Below, in pieces: positions 6,287 to 10,902 of a stretch of 10,902 nt of DNA. Both the position numbers and the translations under genes were made by a program. Position 1 is the stretch's first letter, and every line of letters begins with the position of its first letter. This DNA comes from an uncultured Oscillospiraceae bacterium (GTDB lineage Bacteria; Bacillota_A; Clostridia; Oscillospirales; Oscillospiraceae), in contig CAAEOU010000119.1 in NCBI GenBank assembly GCA_900757695.1, positions 1 through 10,902 on the forward strand. The letters run 5' to 3'. The notes beneath the pieces were generated by a model, which saw nothing but the letters and a program-made list of their open reading frames with translations, searched no databases and was not told the DNA's origin.

Positions 6287-7393
6287 ATGACCGAAAAAAA
6301 GCGTAAAGACTATCTGGATATCGCAAAGGGCATCGCCATGCTCTGGATCATCTCCGTCCATGCGGACGGCGCCCCCTATACCGGCACCGTTGGTTACGTT
6401 GTCCTGATCCCGCTGTTTTTCCTGACTGCAGGTTTTCTGTGGAAGGATAAGGATCAGCCATTTCTTACTCAGCTGAAAAAGCGTGCAAAGCCCCTTCTGC
6501 GGCCCTATTTTGGATATAACGCCGCACTGATGGTGCTGTATTTCATCGACTGGATCCCCTATGTGATTCCCCAGACGAAGGAAACCGTAAAACAGCTTCT
6601 CAAGCACAGTTTCGGTGTCTTCTACTCGGAGGGCGTGATCCTCTTCTCCGATCACACACCGTCTCTGCACTATTTTACATCCTATAATTATCCCCTGTGG
6701 TTTCTCACTGCCATGGTCACCGCCTCCGGCGCCTTCCTGCTGCTGCTGCTCTTGCGGCGGAAGTTTGGCTGGAAGCTGCGGTACATGATCGTCCCCTGTC
6801 TCCTTGTGACCATCGCACTGAATTACCTTCCCCTGCGGCTGCCTTGGAACTTTAATAACTGCTTTCTGGCCGCCGCACTGATGGCCGCCGGTTACGGCAT
6901 CCATCAGTCAAACCTGCTCGAACGCCAGTGGACGCACAAATGGCTGGAGCCGGTGTGCTATGTCTTAGCCGCCGCCGCTGTGGTGGGCATCGGGATCTGG
7001 AATGATGCCATGTCCACCTCCATGCTCATGAGCGCCTACGGCCCCCACGGAGACTGGGGCCCCATCATCTACTTCATCGGCGGCGTCATCGGGCCCTGCG
7101 TCATGCTGCGGCTGTGCCGCTTCCTGGAGGGCACAAGGATCTCCCATATCTTGATTGCCATGGGGCAGAACACCATTCCCATTTTGGCGCTGCACCGCAC
7201 CATTATCACCTACTATAACCGTATCTGGGTCCACTTCTTCGGCCATCAGCCGGAGCTGTCAACGCCCCAGTGGTTCCTGTTTTCCGTCCCCCGGCTGCTG
7301 ATTGCCGCCGCCGGCTCCATGGGTCTTCTCTATCTGGGACGGTTCCTGAAAAAGAAGTATTTGCAGCGGCGTTCCGCCGCCGCCTCTCACTGA
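6287..7393 (+). CDS. Membrane acyltransferase, acyltransferase-3 family
   Basis: This is a 368-residue polytopic membrane protein of the acyltransferase-3 family, which moves acetyl or other acyl groups onto sugars, peptidoglycan or other surface molecules. The N-terminal motif DIAKGIAMLWIISVH places the conserved catalytic-type histidine at residue 25. It is followed by the IPLFFLTAGFLWK segment, and NTIPILALHRTII near the C-terminus is also typical. About ten hydrophobic segments are visible, and the tail is basic (KKKYLQRRS). AAAGGAAGG lies about 10 nt before ATG 6287. It sits between argC and argJ with gaps of 31 and 23 bp, on the same strand and with similar G/C-rich codon use. It is therefore a settled operon member, but no arginine step needs it. 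The substrate is unknown. Confidence 0.88.
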   Translation: MTEKKRKDYLDIAKGIAMLWIISVHADGAPYTGTVGYVVLIPLFFLTAGFLWKDKDQPFLTQLKKRAKPLLRPYFGYNAALMVLYFIDWIPYVIPQTKETVKQLLKHSFGVFYSEGVILFSDHTPSLHYFTSYNYPLWFLTAMVTASGAFLLLLLLRRKFGWKLRYMIVPCLLVTIALNYLPLRLPWNFNNCFLAAALMAAGYGIHQSNLLERQWTHKWLEPVCYVLAAAAVVGIGIWNDAMSTSMLMSAYGPHGDWGPIIYFIGGVIGPCVMLRLCRFLEGTRISHILIAMGQNTIPILALHRTIITYYNRIWVHFFGHQPELSTPQWFLFSVPRLLIAAAGSMGLLYLGRFLKKKYLQRRSAAASH

Positions 7394-7416
7394 TATTTTA
7401 CGTTGGAGGTATTCCT

Positions 7417-8637
7417 ATGAAACTGATTTCCGGCGGCGTTACTGCCGCAAAGGGCTTCCGGGCAGCCGGTGTACATGCCGGTGTAAAGGCCGGCTCCTCC
7501 CCTGACAAAAACGATCTGGCCATGATTCTCTGTGACACCGAGGCTGCCGCCGCAGGCGTCTACACCATGAACCGGGTCAAGGCGGCTCCCATCTATGTGA
7601 CCATGGAGCATCTGGAGAACGGCACCGCCCGGGGCGTCATTGCCAATTCCGGCAACGCCAACGCCTGTGCGCCTCTGGGCCATGAAAATGCCGTAAAGAT
7701 GTGCGAGGCCGCCGCCTCTGCCACCGGCCTCCGTCCCGAGGACTTTATCGTATGCTCCACCGGTGTTATCGGTCAGACCCTGAACGTCTCCGTCATCGAA
7801 GATGCCTGCCCCACCCTTGCTTCCCTTCTGAGCCGTGACGGCTCCGGGGATGCCGCTGCGGCCATTATGACCACCGACACCAAAAAGAAAGAGATCGCCG
7901 TCTCCTTTGAGATCGGCGGAAAAGAGGTTCGTCTGGGCGGTATCGCCAAGGGCTCCGGCATGATTCATCCCAACATGGGCACCATGCTCTGCTTCCTGAC
8001 CACCGACTGTGCCATTTCCTCCGATGTGCTTCAGGATGCGCTCTATGAGGTCACCAAGGTCACCTTCAACCGGGTATCCGTAGACGGCGACACCTCCACT
8101 AACGACACCTGCTGCATTCTCGCCTCCGGCGCTGCCGAAAACGCCCTGATCGACTGGAAGAGCGAGGACTACGATGTATTTTACGGTGCCCTCAAATATG
8201 TCTGCACCGAGCTGGCAAAGAAGATCGCCGGTGACGGCGAGGGTGCCACCAAGCTGGTCTCCTGTACTGTTTCCGGCTCCCGCAGTGACGAGGCCGCCGA
8301 AAAGCTCTCCATGGAGGTGATCCGTTCCTCTCTGGTAAAGGCCGCCATGTTCGGGGCCGATGCCAACTGGGGCCGGGTGCTCTGTGCCATGGGCTATTCC
8401 AAGGCGCCCTTCCGCCCGGAGTGCGTAGACGTTGCCTTTGCCTCCGCTGCCGGTACCATTCAGGTATGCAAAGCCGGTGAGGGCCTTGACTTTGACGAGG
8501 AGCTGGCCAAGAAGGTGCTCTCTCAGCCCGAGGTGGAAATTCTGGTCAATGTCAACGAGGGTGAGCATGCAGTCACCGCATGGGGCTGTGATCTCACCTA
8601 TGATTACGTAAAAATCAACGGGGATTACCGCACCTGA
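7417..8637 (+). CDS. argJ: Glutamate N-acetyltransferase / ornithine acetyltransferase
   Basis: ArgJ transfers the acetyl group from N-acetylornithine to glutamate, releasing ornithine and closing the acetyl cycle. Many members also use acetyl-CoA and so start the pathway without ArgA. The 406-residue precursor cuts itself before a threonine. Here the site is KGSGMIHPNMGTML with Gly188-Thr189, so Thr189 is the nucleophile and new N-terminus of the beta chain. ANSGNANAC and CSTGVIG in the alpha part and FGADANWGRV in the beta part are family hallmarks. The frame is open back to 7270, but the start at ATG 7417 is fixed by TTGGAGG about 8 nt upstream and by the typical beginning MKLISGGVTAAKGF. 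Whether it is one- or two-functional cannot be read from sequence alone. Confidence 0.97.
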   Translation: MKLISGGVTAAKGFRAAGVHAGVKAGSSPDKNDLAMILCDTEAAAAGVYTMNRVKAAPIYVTMEHLENGTARGVIANSGNANACAPLGHENAVKMCEAAASATGLRPEDFIVCSTGVIGQTLNVSVIEDACPTLASLLSRDGSGDAAAAIMTTDTKKKEIAVSFEIGGKEVRLGGIAKGSGMIHPNMGTMLCFLTTDCAISSDVLQDALYEVTKVTFNRVSVDGDTSTNDTCCILASGAAENALIDWKSEDYDVFYGALKYVCTELAKKIAGDGEGATKLVSCTVSGSRSDEAAEKLSMEVIRSSLVKAAMFGADANWGRVLCAMGYSKAPFRPECVDVAFASAAGTIQVCKAGEGLDFDEELAKKVLSQPEVEILVNVNEGEHAVTAWGCDLTYDYVKINGDYRT

Positions 8638-8661
8638 TTCCCGGAAAAGAAGGTAAATCCA

Positions 8662-9525
8662 ATGAGTCTTAGTATTATGGATCGGGCCAAGGTATTAAAC
8701 GAAGCCCTTCCTTATATCCAGCAGTATTCCGGGAAAATCGTTGTGGTAAAATACGGCGGCAACGCCATGATCAGCGAAAATCTGCGCCGTGCCGTGCTTT
8801 CTGACATCGTCCTTCTGCATCAGGTGGGCATTCAGGTGGTGGTGGTGCACGGCGGCGGCCCGGAGATCTCCTCCATGCTGAAAAAGATCGGCAAAGAAGG
8901 CGTATTTGTCAACGGCCTCCGCTATACCGACGAGGAGACCATGGACATCGTCCAGCAGGTTCTCTGCGGCAAGGTCAGCAAGGATCTGGTCTCCCTCATC
9001 GACGCCTACGGCGGCAAGGCCATGGGCCTGTGCGGCATGGATGGCCGGATGCTGGAGGCCGTCAAAAAGTCCGGCGACGGCTTTGACTACGGCTTTGTGG
9101 GGGATATCACAAACGTCAACTGCCAGCCCATTCTGGATGTGCTGGCCGCCGGATATATCCCTGTCATTTCCTCTGTGGCAGCCGGTGCCGACGGCGCAAA
9201 GTGCTACAACATCAACGCCGATACCGCTGCGGCGCAGGTAGCCGCAGGTCTGGGGGCCGAGAAGCTGGTGATCCTCACCGATGTGTTGGGATTGCTGCGG
9301 GATGTAAACGACCCCGACACCCTGATCTCCAAGTGCCGTGTTTCGGAGGTTCCCGTTCTTGTAAAGGAAGGGATCATCAAGGGCGGCATGATCCCCAAGA
9401 TCCAGTGCTGTGTGGAGGCTGTACGACGAGGCGTCAGCCGCGCCCATATTCTCGATGGGCGTATTGAGCACTCTGTGCTCATCGAGCTGCTCACCGACGC
9501 AGGCGTCGGCACCATGATCTACTGA
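8662..9525 (+). CDS. argB: Acetylglutamate kinase, probably arginine-inhibited
   Basis: This 287-residue amino-acid-kinase-fold enzyme phosphorylates N-acetylglutamate, the committed and usually feedback-controlled step when ArgJ recycles acetyl groups. Visible motifs are VVVKYGGNAM (Lys30 contacts phosphate), VVVHGGGPEIS (residues 59-70), and KGGMIPKIQCCVEA near the C-terminus. The N-terminal helix leading into EALPYIQQYSGK (residues 14-25) and the end HSVLIELLTDAGVGTMIY are features of the hexameric arginine-sensitive kinases, and short arginine-insensitive forms lack that helix. ATG 8662 lies about 8 nt after AAGAAGG. The next in-frame Met at residue 6 would remove part of the helix and has no better site. 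Confidence 0.97.
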   Translation: MSLSIMDRAKVLNEALPYIQQYSGKIVVVKYGGNAMISENLRRAVLSDIVLLHQVGIQVVVVHGGGPEISSMLKKIGKEGVFVNGLRYTDEETMDIVQQVLCGKVSKDLVSLIDAYGGKAMGLCGMDGRMLEAVKKSGDGFDYGFVGDITNVNCQPILDVLAAGYIPVISSVAAGADGAKCYNINADTAAAQVAAGLGAEKLVILTDVLGLLRDVNDPDTLISKCRVSEVPVLVKEGIIKGGMIPKIQCCVEAVRRGVSRAHILDGRIEHSVLIELLTDAGVGTMIY

Positions 9526-9548
9526 TCCACGCAGAAAGGATGATACCT

Positions 9549-10727
9549 ATGACAAGCAATGAACTGATGAATTTAGACGCCCAGTGCGTCATGCAGACCT
9601 ATGGCCGTTTTCCCGTGGCCATTGACCACGGCGAGGGCGCCTGCCTCTATTCCCCCGAGGGAAAGAAATATATCGATTTTACCTCCGGCATCGGCGTAAA
9701 CTGTCTTGGCTACGGCAACAAGAAATGGCTGGAGGCCATTTCCGCTCAGGCCGCCAAGCTGGCCCATGCCTCCAATCTCTTCTACACCGCCCCCTATATC
9801 GAGCTGGCTCACCAGCTTACCAGCCGCACCGGCATGAAGCGTGCCTTCTTTGCCAATGGCGGCGGCGAGGCCAACGAGGGCATGATCAAGCTCTGCCGGA
9901 AGTATTCCTACGACAAGTACGGCAGCGGCAGAAGCACCATCATCACCCTGCGGGACTCCTTCCATGGCCGCACCATCACCACCCTGACCGCCACCGGGCA
10001 GGATGTGTTCCATCAGTACTTCTTCCCCTTTACCGAGGGCTTCCAGTATGCAGCCCCCAACGATCTGGACGCCATCCGTGCACTGGATGACGGCACCGTT
10101 TGCGCCGTCATGGTGGAGCTTATTCAGGGCGAGGGCGGCGTTCTTCCGCTGGATCAGGATTATGTAAACGCCCTGCAGGCCCTTTGTCAGGAAAAGGACT
10201 GGCTGCTGGCTGTCGACGAAGTACAGACCGGCATTGGCCGTACCGGCAGTCTCTTCTGCTTCCAGGAGTATGGCATTCTCCCCGATGTGGTCTCCTTTGC
10301 CAAGGGCATCGGCGGCGGTCTGCCGCTGGCCGGCATCATGGCCGCAGAGAAAACAGAGCATGTGCTGACCCCCGGCACCCATGCCACCACCTTCGGCGGC
10401 AACCCCATCTGCTGTGCAGGCGGACTTTCCGTGCTGGAGCAGCTGGATGATACGCTTCTGGCCGATGTAAAGAAGAAGGGTCAGTATATGAAAGAAAAGA
10501 TCTCTGCTATGCCCGGCGTGAAAGAAGTCCGGGGCATGGGTCTGATGCTGGGCGTTGCACTCACCGATCAGGAGGGCTATGCCGCCAAGGTCAGCGCCAT
10601 GCGGGACAAGGGTCTTCTCTGCCTGACTGCCGGTCACAGCACCATCCGGCTTCTGCCGCCGCTGACCATTTCGCAGGCCGAGATTGATGAGGGACTTTCC
10701 ATCATGGCATCGGTTCTGGGGGCATAA
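9549..10727 (+). CDS. argD: Acetylornithine aminotransferase
   Basis: This 392-residue class III PLP aminotransferase turns N-acetylglutamate semialdehyde into N-acetylornithine with glutamate as amino donor. NGGGEANEGMIK (from about residue 102), FHGRTITTLTATGQ, VDEVQTGIGRTG (Asp223 contacts the PLP ring nitrogen) and SFAKGIGGGLPL with the PLP-binding Lys252 are all present, as is the TTFGGNP segment. Family members often also accept succinyl-diaminopimelate intermediates, so a role in lysine synthesis cannot be excluded. ATG 9549 is chosen because AAAGGA ends 8 nt before it. The in-frame ATG 9540 overlaps that site and is unlikely to be used. Gaps of 23 bp to argB and 12 bp to argF place it firmly in the operon. 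Confidence 0.96.
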   Translation: MTSNELMNLDAQCVMQTYGRFPVAIDHGEGACLYSPEGKKYIDFTSGIGVNCLGYGNKKWLEAISAQAAKLAHASNLFYTAPYIELAHQLTSRTGMKRAFFANGGGEANEGMIKLCRKYSYDKYGSGRSTIITLRDSFHGRTITTLTATGQDVFHQYFFPFTEGFQYAAPNDLDAIRALDDGTVCAVMVELIQGEGGVLPLDQDYVNALQALCQEKDWLLAVDEVQTGIGRTGSLFCFQEYGILPDVVSFAKGIGGGLPLAGIMAAEKTEHVLTPGTHATTFGGNPICCAGGLSVLEQLDDTLLADVKKKGQYMKEKISAMPGVKEVRGMGLMLGVALTDQEGYAAKVSAMRDKGLLCLTAGHSTIRLLPPLTISQAEIDEGLSIMASVLGA

Positions 10728-10739
10728 GGAGCAGCGCAT

Positions 10740-10902
10740 ATGAAAAAAGACCTGTTAAAGCTGCTGGATCTCTCCACCGAGGATATCTTTGAGATCCTCG
10801 ATCTGGCGGATCAGCTGAAATACGATGTACGCCACGGAATTACGCACAGCCGTCTGGCCGGGAAAACGCTGGCAATGATCTTTGCAAAAAACTCCACCCG
10901 CA
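10740..10902 (+). CDS. argF: Ornithine carbamoyltransferase, 5' part
   Basis: The first 54 codons of the enzyme that makes citrulline from ornithine and carbamoyl phosphate are present. The start MKKDLLKLLDLSTEDIFEIL and the segment LAGKTLAMIFAKNSTR are typical. Ser52-Thr53-Arg54 open the carbamoyl-phosphate-binding STRT motif, which the window edge cuts. ATG 10740 follows TAAGGAG at 8 nt, and that site overlaps the argD stop. The anabolic role is inferred from the operon; the catabolic form ArcB would be expected beside arcA or arcC instead. Whether carbamoyl-phosphate synthase genes follow cannot be seen. Confidence 0.93.
   Translation, partial: MKKDLLKLLDLSTEDIFEILDLADQLKYDVRHGITHSRLAGKTLAMIFAKNSTR

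Noticed and set aside
7270..7416. Longer ArgJ start overlapping the acyltransferase gene
   Set aside because: The family N-terminus begins at 7417 behind TTGGAGG. The extension is out-of-frame acyltransferase sequence.
7387..8568. 393-codon open frame on the - strand opposite argJ
   Set aside because: It mirrors argJ with no ribosome site and no family-like motifs. Such mirror frames arise from the G/C-rich third positions of the real gene.
9573..10739. 388-codon open frame on the - strand opposite argD
   Set aside because: Same cause: argD motifs are clear on the + strand, and the antisense product is low-complexity Gly/Ala/His-rich.

Overview
The window looks like chromosomal DNA of a gut-type Gram-positive Clostridia, most likely in or near the Oscillospiraceae. 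This is inferred from strong AGGAGG-type ribosome binding sites, G/C-rich third codon positions next to AT-rich intergenic DNA, and the mix of genes. It is not established by any marker gene. The main content is a near-complete arginine biosynthesis operon on the + strand.

Left part (1-1061, - strand): the 5' end of a TRAP-transporter large permease gene (dctM type, running off the window) preceded by its small permease gene (dctQ type, TTG start). They are transcribed leftwards from a clear sigma-A-type promoter (TTGACA, 17 bp, CATAAT) at 1115-1143. The 307-bp divergent region 1062-1368 holds this promoter, a 15-bp inverted repeat just upstream of its -35 box, a 21-bp inverted repeat, and a rightward extended -10 promoter. 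No substrate-binding protein gene lies in the window.

Middle (1369-2379, + strand): a cysteine-rich protein of the flagellin lysine-N-methylase (FliB) family, with no flagellar gene beside it. Between it and argG lie 175 bp with a likely ArgR (ARG) box, a hairpin overlapping it, and weak promoter candidates. No convincing terminator separates the two genes.

Right part (2555-10902, + strand): argG, argH, argC, a membrane acyltransferase-3 gene, argJ, argB, argD and argF (cut by the window end). From argH onward the gaps are 31 bp or less, and argH/argC overlap by 4 bp. ArgJ recycles the acetyl group from N-acetylornithine to glutamate, ArgB phosphorylates N-acetylglutamate, ArgC reduces it and ArgD transaminates it. 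ArgJ then releases ornithine, which ArgF, ArgG and ArgH convert to arginine. ArgB has the N-terminal helix typical of arginine-inhibited enzymes, as expected for a cyclic (ArgJ) pathway. ArgC is the short type 2 form. A 9-bp perfect stem, extended to 13 pairs, lies between argG and argH and may set their relative expression.

The least explained item is the integral-membrane acyltransferase gene between argC and argJ. I saw no mobile element, CRISPR array, tRNA or rRNA. Nothing here is clearly a new system; the acyltransferase and the orphan FliB-like gene are the best leads.
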